Counted from the stretch's first letter, positions 50,474 through 58,788 are shown. The stretch is 64,000 nt of DNA from Nitrosovibrio sp. Nv17 (GCF_900119085.1 NZ_FPIQ01000003.1:62001-126000); one strand, 5' to 3'. Notes: generated by a model from the letters alone, not told the origin. A program made the numbers and translations.

Positions 50474-50519
50474 TATGTTACGTCTGCGTGCCTTCAAGTC
50501 AATGTGACAAAATGCCGCA
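50474..50519 (-). promoter_or_regulatory. palindrome promoter P4 (PEP-CTERM/peroxidase operon)
   Basis: Minus strand: TGCGGCATTTTGTCACA (50519-50503), -35 TTGACT, 17 bp, -10 AACATA (50479-50474), about 95 bp upstream of the PEP-CTERM start. The same palindrome could also serve the rightward sulfotransferase: TGTCAA at 50520 and TAAAAA at 50543 are 17 bp apart on the plus strand. Confidence 0.68.
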
Positions 50520-50625
50520 TGTCAACTGGATACGAATCATGGTAAAAAGCTCCCACGTTTCGATCCGTTCCCTGCGCAGTTGCTAGACTCCTGCGTGGGA
50601 ATCTTCTCCGTCGGCGCGCCATATT

Positions 50626-52212
50626 ATGCATATATCATTGTCTGGCAACCAGGCTCGCCTCATTGCAGGACTCATCGAAGAAGCGCGGTCCCACGTCCGG
50701 GCTGAGAGGCTGGAGCAGGCTTCTGAATGCTTCCGGCATGTTCTGGCACTGCAGCCCCGATCGGACATGGCGCTCGCCGGACTGGGACACTGTCTGGGAC
50801 GCATGGGCCATCGCCGCGAAGCCCGCGACCGCCTTCTCCAGGCCGTCCGGCTGCTCCTCCGGGAACGGAAGCATTCCGGCGGGGGCCTCGGCGAATGCGG
50901 GCCGCTACTCGACCTGGCGATTGAACTGCACGGAATCGGTGCCTACAGGGAGTCGCTTGATCCGATCGGCCAGGTACTGAAACGGGAGCCCGCCTCCGCC
51001 CGTGCCCATCATCTCCAGGCACTGACGCTATCGCGGCTGAACGACAACGTGGCCGCCAGGCGATCAGCGTCCCGGGCGCTCGGGCTCGCTCCCGGCGAAT
51101 CCAACGCCGCCATCCTGCTCGCCACGCTGGAGGCGCGATGCGGCGACCTGGATACTGCCCGCATGCGCCTGGAAGCGCTCGTCGAGAACGGATCCGATCC
51201 GCATCGTGCGCGCGCGATGTTCGAACTGGGGCTGGTGCTGGATCGGCTGGGAGAATACGACCGGGCTTTTGACCGCCTGGCAGACTCCGGCAGGATGATG
51301 CTGCATTCCCCCCAGGCGGCGCATTTCGATCCCGAGGCGATATACCGCAGCCTGGAGCAGGAGCGGGAGCAGGTCACGCAGGCTGGGATTGACGCCGTGG
51401 ATACTGCATTCCGGGAGGACGATATGGCGGATCCGGTGTTTCTGATCGGATTCTACCGCTCGGGCACTACGCTGCTGGAACAGGTTCTCAATGCCCACCC
51501 TGCCGTGACCACCAGCGATGAAGCCGCCCTGCTCCCTCAGGTGCTGCGGGAACTCTACCGCCGCTCACCCGGCAGCGGGCTGCACTGGCTGCAGCGGCTG
51601 CAGGCTCTCGGACCGAAAGCGCTCGCGCAATTGCGCCGGTACTATTGGGAACAGGCCCGCATGCGGCTGGGCGAAGGATTGCGCGACCGCATCCTGGTGG
51701 ACAAGACCGCACTCAACACATTGCACGTCGGTTTCATCCACGCACTGTTTCCTCGCGCACGGTTCCTGTTCGCCCTGCGCGATCCACGGGATGTCCGGCT
51801 CAGCAGCTTCATGCAGGCACTCGTCCCCAGCGCACTCACCCTGCATTTGGTGGACTGGGAGGAAGGCGCCCGATTCTACGCATCAGTCATGTATCATTGG
51901 CTCGTGATGCGAAAGCGCCTGAGTCTGGATTGGACGGAGATCCGCTATGAAGACGTCGTGACGGACCTGAGAGCGGCCGTCCTGCCGGCGCTCACCCTGC
52001 TGGGTATCGAATGGATCCCGGAAATGGGGCGCTTCCACGAGCACGCACGGGAACGGGTGATCGCCACGCCCAGCTTCACGGATGTGACGCGTCCGATCTA
52101 TCGCTCCGCAATCGGGCGCTGGCGCAACTACGCCTCCCGCTTCGAAGTGCTCGCGCCGCACCTGAGGCCCTTCGCCCAGGAACTCGGTTATGACTGGCCG
52201 AATCAATTCTGA
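50626..52212 (+). CDS. TPR-sulfotransferase
   Basis: A 528-residue protein with N-terminal TPR repeats (about 10-225; CFRHVLALQPRSDMALAGLG, RAMFELGLVLDRLGEYDRAF) and a C-terminal sulfotransferase domain from about residue 265. The PAPS 5'-phosphosulfate loop FYRSGTTLLEQVL is near residue 275 and the 3'-phosphate motif ALRDPRDVRLSSF follows. TPR-linked sulfotransferases are often found next to TonB receptors; the acceptor may be a peptide, protein Tyr or small metabolite. It is divergent from the PEP-CTERM operon. Confidence 0.87.
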   Translation: MHISLSGNQARLIAGLIEEARSHVRAERLEQASECFRHVLALQPRSDMALAGLGHCLGRMGHRREARDRLLQAVRLLLRERKHSGGGLGECGPLLDLAIELHGIGAYRESLDPIGQVLKREPASARAHHLQALTLSRLNDNVAARRSASRALGLAPGESNAAILLATLEARCGDLDTARMRLEALVENGSDPHRARAMFELGLVLDRLGEYDRAFDRLADSGRMMLHSPQAAHFDPEAIYRSLEQEREQVTQAGIDAVDTAFREDDMADPVFLIGFYRSGTTLLEQVLNAHPAVTTSDEAALLPQVLRELYRRSPGSGLHWLQRLQALGPKALAQLRRYYWEQARMRLGEGLRDRILVDKTALNTLHVGFIHALFPRARFLFALRDPRDVRLSSFMQALVPSALTLHLVDWEEGARFYASVMYHWLVMRKRLSLDWTEIRYEDVVTDLRAAVLPALTLLGIEWIPEMGRFHEHARERVIATPSFTDVTRPIYRSAIGRWRNYASRFEVLAPHLRPFAQELGYDWPNQF

Positions 52213-52304
52213 ATATCGGGATTCGCGGCAATCGATACGAGATCCGCATTCATGGAATTCCTGTATATGACGATATGTTGATGACTCCATGGAAGGATCG
52301 TGCA

Positions 52305-52350
52305 TGCGACGATATGCCGCATTGACCTGCGCATGATGCTGTCCGATACT
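52305..52350 (+). promoter_or_regulatory. palindrome promoter P5 (candidate small RNA)
   Basis: TGCGACGATATGCCGCA at 52305-52321, TTGACC at 52322-52327, 17 bp, GATACT at 52345-52350. No conserved gene lies downstream; only about 165 bases separate it from a strong terminator. Confidence 0.68.
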
Positions 52351-52356
52351 GGCCGC

Positions 52357-52520
52357 ATCACGCCGGAGCGAACAGTGGCGTGCGGCCCGAGCAAGGATCC
52401 GGCCTGACGTTCGTACTCCTTCTATTCTTCCCTTCCTGCGCCTGGCGCTTTCTCGCTCAGGGAAACGCCCATGGTTCATGGCGGCCAACAAGCCCCCTGC
52501 GAGCCGCCATGAACCATTTT
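52357..52520 (+). ncRNA. candidate small RNA of the palindrome regulon
   Basis: Starting about seven bases after the -10 of P5 and ending in the terminator at 52471-52520, a transcript of about 165 nt is predicted. Its only frames are short: a 10-codon GTG frame after GGAG, and a longer GTG frame (52380) that reads through the terminator and is unlikely. It overlaps no gene; the mtrB-like gene ends 56 bases further on the other strand. Confidence 0.45.
52471..52520 (+). terminator. strong intrinsic terminator
   Basis: A perfect 15-pair stem (ATGGTTCATGGCGGC at 52471-52485 and GCCGCCATGAACCAT at 52503-52517) is followed by a T-run (52517-52520, then CTCT). The stem may also stop the convergent mtrB-like transcript. 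Confidence 0.75.
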
Positions 52521-52576
52521 CTCTGCGCCCTTCCCGGCCCGGGTGTGCGCCCGTCGCTGGTTCCGGTCTTTTCCGC

Positions 52577-54646
52577 TCACCAGCTGTAGTATCCCGATAT
52601 GCCGATGAAGTGCACGACCTGGTTTGGATTCTGGCTGAGCCGGGTTCCGTCACTGAAGGTCCAGCCCGTCCAGGTCCACTCGTCGGTACGGAAGCGGTTG
52701 TGGATATAGTCGAGGCGCAGGCCCGCATTCTTCAGCAGCGCGTACTTCGCGTACAGCCGCATGTTGACGAGTTCCGTGGAGATGTTCGGCAGCGAAGCGA
52801 TGGCAGGGCCCGCGAGCGCCCGCTGCCTGTACCGGTCGGTAATGTCGGAATAGTACACGTCGCTCCCGACGTCCAGCCTGTGGCTGGGCTTGCCGTTCGC
52901 GCTCAATCCGAACGAATTGCTGCGGTTGCCCAGTGCTGCCGCCCAGAGCCTTCCGCCAGCCGTGGCCGGATCGGTGCGCGACAACTGCTCCAGGCGGGTT
53001 TCGTTGCGTGAATACCAGAGCGTCGCCTGCCACGCGTCCGAGAACGTGTAGGTCGCATCCAGGGCATAGTCCCGCGACATGCCCGCCTGCGGCCCCAGCC
53101 GGCCGGCGTCCGGATGCCGGTAGTCATCGCGCGATTCACTCATCGCAAACTGCAGCGTCAGCGGATCCATCGGCGTCCAGGTGATCGAGGCGCGTACCCG
53201 GTGGCGCGAGCGGTCCGCGAGATTGATGGGCGATACCAGGTCAGGATAGCCTGGCGTCGCCGTGCCCATGAAGCCGGAGCCGTCGCGATCGCTGTGGATG
53301 TAGGAGATCGATCCGGTGAGCGTCTCGGACATCGAGCGGCGCAGCTCGACGCGGTAGGATCGTTCGTCGGTGCGCGGCCGGTGGCGCACGACGATGGGGA
53401 TGCCATACTCGCGCCGTCTCTGGTCGAAATCCAGGCCGCCGGTGAGACGCAGGCCCGCGGGCAGGGCGTAGCTCGCCTCCAGGCGGGCATTCAAGGTTTT
53501 CATGGAGAACGGCTGGTTGATGCCGAGATAGCCGTAGTTGCCGGTTGCCAAGGGGTTGTAGTCGAGGATGGGCGTCCTGTCGTCGCGATCCTCGTAACGG
53601 ATGTTCGCCAGCAGGGAAAGCTTCGGCAGCGGACGTGCGGTCACGCCGCCTTGCAGCAGCAGGGTGCCCACCCTTCCCCGCAGGCTAGTCCCGATGCCGG
53701 GCGTGAGCAGCGGCACGCCGGCGAAGACGTTGTTCTGGGTGGCGTGCGTGTACGCCGCCTTGAAGGTGCCGCGGGTGGTCGGCGTCAGGTTGTAGCCGCC
53801 CGTCACGAAGACCTGGTGCGACTGGTTGTCGGGCGGTAGCGCGATGGGCGTGTAGGCATTCAGCGCGTTTCCGCCGCCCACGGGGCTGCCGCCCGCGACG
53901 TCGAGCGCCGTGTAGCGATTGTCGTACACGGTGCCGTAGTAGCCGGCGGACACCTGCAGGCGCTTGCCGCCGTAGCCGAGGGTGGCGCCGAACTGCCGGG
54001 TGGTGGAGTTGATCGGCTCGGGAACGAATTCGAAGACTCCCGCCAGGTTGGGACGCGTGCCGCGCCCGAACACGCGCGCGCCGTCCTTTTCCTCGTTGCG
54101 GAAGTACAGCTGCAGGTCCAGCTTCCCCGCGAAGCTCCGGTTGACGCCGAAGCCGACGGCGCTGCGCTCCGTCTTCAGGACATGGGGCTCGCCCGGGCGG
54201 GATGGAAAGGGAATGGCGGGCGTGGGACTGCCGATGCCCGTCACCGCGGTATGCACGGTGAACGGCTCGTAGCGCGGCGTCTGGCTGAAATCGATATGGT
54301 ATCCCCAGCTGCCCTGGCGCCGGTGCTCGAACCGCAACTCGCGGTTGTCGAACCCAAGGTTGCGGCCGGTGAGCCTGAGCCAGGTACCCGACGCGTCGAA
54401 GCGCCTGGCGGCATCCACGTTCAGCAACCCGTAGGCGCCCTCCTCCCGCACGCCGCTGTACTGGCCGAAGCGTATCCCGTCGCTGGACAGGTAGCCTGTC
54501 CCGATCTCGACGGTGCCCCCCGGCCGGGTCAACCGCAACAGGCGCTCGCCATCGGCCCCGGCCTGCGCCGCCGAAGCCAACCCCCAGGATAGCGGCAGTA
54601 CGGCGGCGACCGTGAGCCGGAAGATTCGCCGATATCCCGGACTCAC
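52577..54646 (-). CDS. MtrB/PioB-family outer-membrane beta-barrel (MtoB-like)
   Basis: A 689-residue porin with signal peptide (about 1-29), a body of amphipathic strands with repeated GxFxAxYTHATQN and RAxITWTP-type hairpins, and a C-terminal Trp (ISGYYSW). MtrB/PioB/MtoB proteins form the sheath through which a periplasmic decaheme cytochrome passes electrons across the outer membrane. No Cys is seen, so the N-terminal CxxC of Shewanella MtrB is absent, as expected for a PioB/MtoB type. It starts 12 bp after the decaheme gene. Confidence 0.85.
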   Translation of the reverse strand: MSPGYRRIFRLTVAAVLPLSWGLASAAQAGADGERLLRLTRPGGTVEIGTGYLSSDGIRFGQYSGVREEGAYGLLNVDAARRFDASGTWLRLTGRNLGFDNRELRFEHRRQGSWGYHIDFSQTPRYEPFTVHTAVTGIGSPTPAIPFPSRPGEPHVLKTERSAVGFGVNRSFAGKLDLQLYFRNEEKDGARVFGRGTRPNLAGVFEFVPEPINSTTRQFGATLGYGGKRLQVSAGYYGTVYDNRYTALDVAGGSPVGGGNALNAYTPIALPPDNQSHQVFVTGGYNLTPTTRGTFKAAYTHATQNNVFAGVPLLTPGIGTSLRGRVGTLLLQGGVTARPLPKLSLLANIRYEDRDDRTPILDYNPLATGNYGYLGINQPFSMKTLNARLEASYALPAGLRLTGGLDFDQRRREYGIPIVVRHRPRTDERSYRVELRRSMSETLTGSISYIHSDRDGSGFMGTATPGYPDLVSPINLADRSRHRVRASITWTPMDPLTLQFAMSESRDDYRHPDAGRLGPQAGMSRDYALDATYTFSDAWQATLWYSRNETRLEQLSRTDPATAGGRLWAAALGNRSNSFGLSANGKPSHRLDVGSDVYYSDITDRYRQRALAGPAIASLPNISTELVNMRLYAKYALLKNAGLRLDYIHNRFRTDEWTWTGWTFSDGTRLSQNPNQVVHFIGISGYYSW

Positions 54647-54658
54647 GCCGCATGCCCC

Positions 54659-55630
54659 CTACCGCTGGAACAGGCGCTCGTTGCGCTCGTCCAGGGGACT
54701 GTTGCTGCCGTGGACCTGCGTATGGCAGTTCAGGCAGCCGCGCGCCAGGGTGTTCTTGTCGCGCCCGCCGGTGGCGGCGAGCGATCCGATGCTGCCCTGG
54801 TGGGTGCTGGGCTCGTGGCACTCCTGGCACAGAAAGGGGGTGCGCGATCTGAGCATGCCGGGCGCGGTGGTGCCGTGCGGGTCGTGGCAGATGGCGCAAT
54901 TCTCCTGCACCGGCTGGTGGTTGCGTACGAAGGGACCGCGCTTCTCCATGTGGCATGCATAGCAGGTATCGTTGATGCCGTCGCGCACCATCATGGCAGG
55001 CCCTGCGGATCCATGCGGGTTGTGGCAGTCGGAACAGGCGATCTTGCCCTCCCTGATCGGATGGCGGTAGGGCCGGTTCACCTGGATGCGCTGCGCCTTG
55101 TGGCAGGTGAAGCACACCTCCGACTGGGTCAGGCGGTCGCGCACCCGGTCGTGGGAAGCATGTATCCGGTGACACGAGGTGCAGGCTACGTCCCGGTTGG
55201 CATGATTGCCGCCGGCCCAGTGCATGCGTGAGCCGCCCTGATGGCATCCCAGGCAGGGTTCGCTGCGCTCGTCGGACGACTGGGATGAATCCCTGCCGAA
55301 CCAGCGGTCGGGATACGGATGCTTTTCCGGCGCATCCGCATGGTCGCCGCTTTCGCCATGGCACGCGGTGCAGGTCGGGGTACGGCTGTCGGCCAGGGTA
55401 CCGTGCGCGGTCCGCCCGATGGCAAGGACGGGATACTTCTCGTCTTCGTCGTGACAGCGGGTGCACTTGGCATCGCCCCGCAACACCTTGTCCTGCGCAC
55501 GCACTCCCGCCATCCTGTCGACATCCTGCGCCGCCACAGACGGGAATCCGATCGCCATTCCCAGCGCCAGCGCCGCCGCCAGGCAGAGGCCTGCAACCAT
55601 GATCGGCCATAGGCTGCGCAAACAGATCAC
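54659..55630 (-). CDS. decaheme c-type cytochrome (MtrA/MtoA/DmsE family)
   Basis: A 323-residue secreted cytochrome with exactly ten CxxCH motifs: CTRCH, CTACH, CLGCH, CTSCH, CFTCH, CSDCH, CYACH, CAICH, CQECH and CLNCH. The spacing matches the DmsE/MtrA family. A GTG start at 55630 is used; an ATG ten codons on would also leave a signal peptide. With the MtrB-like porin it forms an outer-membrane electron conduit. No outer-surface MtrC-type cytochrome is encoded nearby, which fits Fe(II)-oxidising MtoAB/PioAB conduits as well as metal reduction. Confidence 0.92.
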   Translation of the reverse strand: MICLRSLWPIMVAGLCLAAALALGMAIGFPSVAAQDVDRMAGVRAQDKVLRGDAKCTRCHDEDEKYPVLAIGRTAHGTLADSRTPTCTACHGESGDHADAPEKHPYPDRWFGRDSSQSSDERSEPCLGCHQGGSRMHWAGGNHANRDVACTSCHRIHASHDRVRDRLTQSEVCFTCHKAQRIQVNRPYRHPIREGKIACSDCHNPHGSAGPAMMVRDGINDTCYACHMEKRGPFVRNHQPVQENCAICHDPHGTTAPGMLRSRTPFLCQECHEPSTHQGSIGSLAATGGRDKNTLARGCLNCHTQVHGSNSPLDERNERLFQR

Positions 55631-55759
55631 CTCGTCCGCACCTTCATCAAAAATATTCTAATGTCATTATCGATGCAACAAAGCCCGCCTGTCGCACATG
55701 AATAATGGAAGAAAATGGCGCGAGCATGGCGCAGATGGCGTCACGGATGACCCGTGCGC

Positions 55760-55805
55760 AGTGTACCGCACACGATATGCTCCGGGAATGCGGCATATTG
55801 TCGCA
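55760..55805 (-). promoter_or_regulatory. palindrome promoter P6 (decaheme-porin operon)
   Basis: Minus strand: TGCGACAATATGCCGCA (55805-55789), -35 TTCCCG, 17 bp, -10 TACACT (55765-55760), about 130 bp upstream of the decaheme start. Its palindrome is identical in sequence to that of P7, placed 46 bp away in inverted orientation. Confidence 0.75.
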
Positions 55806-55851
55806 GCGGACGCTTGCAGCTCATGCCGCTGGCCATTGCGGACCGGGCAAC

Positions 55852-55897
55852 TGCGACAATATGCCGCATTGACGAGCCACCCCTTCCAATCAATACT
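55852..55897 (+). promoter_or_regulatory. palindrome promoter P7 (spermidine-synthase-like gene)
   Basis: TGCGACAATATGCCGCA at 55852-55868, TTGACG at 55869-55874, 17 bp, AATACT at 55892-55897. It fires rightwards, divergent from P6; the first gene starts at 56070. The intergenic region 55631-56069 holds no other gene. Confidence 0.78.
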
Positions 55898-56069
55898 TTA
55901 TGGCCGACGATGGGCCGACGCTCAACCTCGTGGCTGATCGTGCCCGGCCCCTCCACACGCACGCGGGGGACGTCAGCGCGGCCATGGCTGGATCGTAGTC
56001 CCGTCCGCTCGTTCCGCCGCGAGATCGTGTTTTCCGTTCGCTCCCGCTTCCTGACCGATCGGCCACCAC

Positions 56070-57647
56070 ATGACACAGGACCCTTCAAGCCCCCGACCTT
56101 CCATCACCGCCGACTCCCACGGCGATACCGACGCAAGGATGCCGTTATATGTTACGGTCATGATCACCGGCGCAGCGGTGATGGTGCTGGAACTCCTGGG
56201 CGCCCGCATCATCGGTGCATTCTACGGCGTCAGCCTCTACGTCTGGTCCTCCATCATCGCCGTGACCCTCATCGCGCTGGCGCTGGGCTACTACGTGGGG
56301 GGAACCATCGCGGACCGCCTGCCCGGGATACGGCTGCCGCATGTCATCCTCCTGGCGGCAGCGGCCACGCTAGCCATCCCGTTCGCGGCGTCCGCCGTGC
56401 TCGGCGCCACCGACTCGTGGGGCATGCGCATGGGCGCCTTCGCCAGCGCCCTCGTTCTGTTCACCCTGCCCCTGACCAGCCTGGCGATGGTGGGGCCGTG
56501 CGTCATCAAGCGCTCGACATGGAATCTCCGGCACGTCGGCACCGCCTCGGGCGCGGTTTACGCCATCAGTACGGTCGGCAGCGTCGCGGGCACGCTGCTG
56601 CTCGGCTTCTACCTGCTGCCGCAATTCGGCACCCGCAGCGTGATCTTCGCCCTCAGTCTCGGGCTCGTGGCCCTCGCGGCCATCCTGGCGCTGGTGGACC
56701 GCCCCCCCGGCACCCGCCGCTTCGACGGCTGGCCCACACTGGCCGCCGCCGCGCTCCTCGGCAGCCTGACGCTGGCCGGCTTCGCGCAGGCTCGCGACAG
56801 GGTGCCCGGATTCAATCTGATCCACGAAAGCGAGAGCCACTACGGCTGGGTGAGGGTGGTGGTGGACGAGGCCAACGGCTTCCGCCTGCTGCTGTCGGAT
56901 GCTTCTGTCATCAGCGCGGTCGACGAATCAAGCGGCCGCAGCATCCTGGGCTATCAGGCGATCCTGAGGGTGCTGCCGCTGTTCCGGCCGCATACCCGGC
57001 AGGCGCTGCTGATCGGCCTGGGTGGCGGACACGTCGCGCGCGACCTCGCGGCGGCGGGCATCGAGACCGACACCATCGAGATCGATCCGGAAGTCGCCGA
57101 CGCCGCGCGCAATCACTTCGGCTTCCGTCCGACCGGGGCCTTCGTCGTGGGGGACGCGCGCTACGAGATCAAACGCCTGCCGAACCGGTACGACTACATC
57201 ATGCACGACTGCTTCACCGGCGGCTCCGAGCCCGTTCACCTGCTCACCCGCGAGATGCTGCTGGAATTGAAGGCGCTCCTGAAGGACGATGGCATCCTGG
57301 CGCTGAACTACGTCGGATTCGCCTCGGGCGAGGGCTCCCAGGCGGTCGCCGCGGTGCGGCGGACGCTGCAAAGCGTATTCCCCCACCTCCGGGTCTTCAC
57401 CACGGTCAAGAAGGATTTCACCGACTTTGTCTTTCTGGTCTCCCGGCAGCCGCTGGAACTGGACCGTACGAACCACGATGGCGCGCAGTGGCTGCTCGAC
57501 CAGGAATATGCGGGATCCTTCGGCGCGGGCATCATCCTCACCGACGACCACAACCCGCTCGAGCGCTGGCAGACCCGCAAGTCGGAAGCCTATCGTACGC
57601 TCTTCATGGAGCGCATCGACCCGAGGATGCTGATGCTGCTCGGATGA
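56070..57647 (+). CDS. membrane-fused spermidine-synthase-like protein
   Basis: A 525-residue protein: about seven membrane helices (residues 25-235, beginning MPLYVTVMITGAAVMVLELL) fused to a spermidine-synthase-type Rossmann domain with ALLIGLGGGHVARDLAAAG, the acidic IEIDPEVADAARNHF and DYIMHDCFTGG. Such fusions are annotated as MFS/polyamine aminopropyltransferase, but the substrate of the membrane-bound forms is unproven. No ribosome binding site precedes 56070; a start at 56139 (after AAGG) would remove a disordered 23-residue tail. It is under promoter P7. Confidence 0.83.
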   Translation: MTQDPSSPRPSITADSHGDTDARMPLYVTVMITGAAVMVLELLGARIIGAFYGVSLYVWSSIIAVTLIALALGYYVGGTIADRLPGIRLPHVILLAAAATLAIPFAASAVLGATDSWGMRMGAFASALVLFTLPLTSLAMVGPCVIKRSTWNLRHVGTASGAVYAISTVGSVAGTLLLGFYLLPQFGTRSVIFALSLGLVALAAILALVDRPPGTRRFDGWPTLAAAALLGSLTLAGFAQARDRVPGFNLIHESESHYGWVRVVVDEANGFRLLLSDASVISAVDESSGRSILGYQAILRVLPLFRPHTRQALLIGLGGGHVARDLAAAGIETDTIEIDPEVADAARNHFGFRPTGAFVVGDARYEIKRLPNRYDYIMHDCFTGGSEPVHLLTREMLLELKALLKDDGILALNYVGFASGEGSQAVAAVRRTLQSVFPHLRVFTTVKKDFTDFVFLVSRQPLELDRTNHDGAQWLLDQEYAGSFGAGIILTDDHNPLERWQTRKSEAYRTLFMERIDPRMLMLLG

Positions 57648-57662
57648 AAATCTTTTGTCATA

Positions 57663-57708
57663 TGCGACAATATGTCACATTGATTATTCCGATTGCTCCG
57701 CTAATATC
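57663..57708 (+). promoter_or_regulatory. palindrome promoter P8 (PEP-CTERM family B copy 1)
   Basis: TGCGACAATATGTCACA at 57663-57679, TTGATT at 57680-57685, 17 bp, AATATC at 57703-57708, 69 bp before the next ATG. Confidence 0.72.
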
Positions 57709-57776
57709 CTCCTGCGCAGGAGAAAAATCGTTCCGGCGCTTCCGTTATCGACAATCCTAGATTAAAGGGAATATCC

Positions 57777-58580
57777 ATGAACAAGACAATCAGATACGCA
57801 ATGCTCCTCGCCGGCATGACGTCGCTGCCGGCCATGGCACATATCGGCTATGGCGGGCGCGACTTCGGCAGCTTCGACGGCACCCTCGGCGCCTCACAGA
57901 CCATCGCCAACCAGTCGGCCACCGGTAATTTCGGCTGGATCGACGGCACTGATGCCGACTGGGGCGACAGCCACCGTCTGCGCGCCTACCGCTTCACGCT
58001 GACGGAAGACGCGACCGTGAACATCTCATTCCAGGCACAGGTATTCACGCCCGCCCCCACCGAGGCCAATCCCAATCCCACCGCCGTGGAAGGCGGCCTG
58101 ATTCCCGGGTTCTCGCTCTACGCCGGGCTGGCTCACGTTGCCCCGTTCGGCGCGGATCATGACGGCGGAGCCGGTTCGGTCGCCATACGCGACGCGATCG
58201 CGGGCGCCGGCAACACCGAAGGTTCCTTCCGGGCATTGACCGACTGGGCCATCACCAACGACAACAATGATCCCGCCAGCCAGTTCACCTATATCGGCCA
58301 CATCTACGACGGCCTGGGCGTGGACTACGGCACCGGCCTCATTGCCGGCGCCGACGGCGTCGCCGACCAGTACGTGTCGAGAACGTTCTCGCTGGCCGCA
58401 GGCGACTACTCCATCTTCGTCGGGGGCGCCGACTACGCCAACCAGGACATCCTGCCACTGCTGCCCTACGGCGTGTCCGGCACGGTCGCCGTGGTGCCGG
58501 AGCCCGAAGCGTATGCCATGCTGCTGGCCGGCCTGGGCCTGATGGGCGCCATGGTGCGGCGACGCGCCGGCAGAGGCTGA
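57777..58580 (+). CDS. PEP-CTERM protein, family B copy 1
   Basis: A 267-residue protein with signal peptide MNKTIRYAMLLAGMTSLPAM, a body with DADWGDSHRLRAYRFTLTED, GLIPGFSLYAGLAHVAPFGA and AAGDYSIFVGGADYAN, and the sorting tail VPEPEAYAMLLAGLGLMGAM followed by VRRRAGRG. The body is a pre-peptidase-like beta sandwich by its FTLTEDATVNISF strand pattern. It starts after AAGGGA and has its own palindrome promoter. Its tandem paralogue follows. Function unknown. Confidence 0.87.
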   Translation: MNKTIRYAMLLAGMTSLPAMAHIGYGGRDFGSFDGTLGASQTIANQSATGNFGWIDGTDADWGDSHRLRAYRFTLTEDATVNISFQAQVFTPAPTEANPNPTAVEGGLIPGFSLYAGLAHVAPFGADHDGGAGSVAIRDAIAGAGNTEGSFRALTDWAITNDNNDPASQFTYIGHIYDGLGVDYGTGLIAGADGVADQYVSRTFSLAAGDYSIFVGGADYANQDILPLLPYGVSGTVAVVPEPEAYAMLLAGLGLMGAMVRRRAGRG

Positions 58581-58658
58581 CGCAACCAATCCTGGTGTCT
58601 GACCGGGAGAAATCCATCGCCAGTTCAGGCACCAGACCCGGCAGATGACGCCGCCGCC

Positions 58659-58704
58659 TGCGACAATTTGCCACATTGACTTGCCTTCGACCGCAATCGA
58701 TACT
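58659..58704 (+). promoter_or_regulatory. palindrome promoter P9 (PEP-CTERM family B copy 2)
   Basis: TGCGACAATTTGCCACA at 58659-58675, TTGACT at 58676-58681, 17 bp, GATACT at 58699-58704, 85 bp before the next ATG. Confidence 0.75.
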
Positions 58705-58788
58705 GGATACAAGCTTTATCGGCCGTCCATGCGGAAATCCAGGTTCCTGGCCGCGGTCTTACCAGAATAAACAAAGAGGATTCATGCC

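Noticed and set aside
52380-52589. 69-residue GTG frame downstream of promoter P5
   Set aside because: It runs through both arms of a perfect 15-pair terminator and into the tail of the opposite gene; more likely the transcript is a small RNA.
53685-55610. 641-residue minus-strand frame spanning the decaheme cytochrome and mtrB-like genes in another frame
   Set aside because: The same DNA encodes the ten CxxCH motifs in a different frame; the alternative is Arg/Pro-rich and meaningless.
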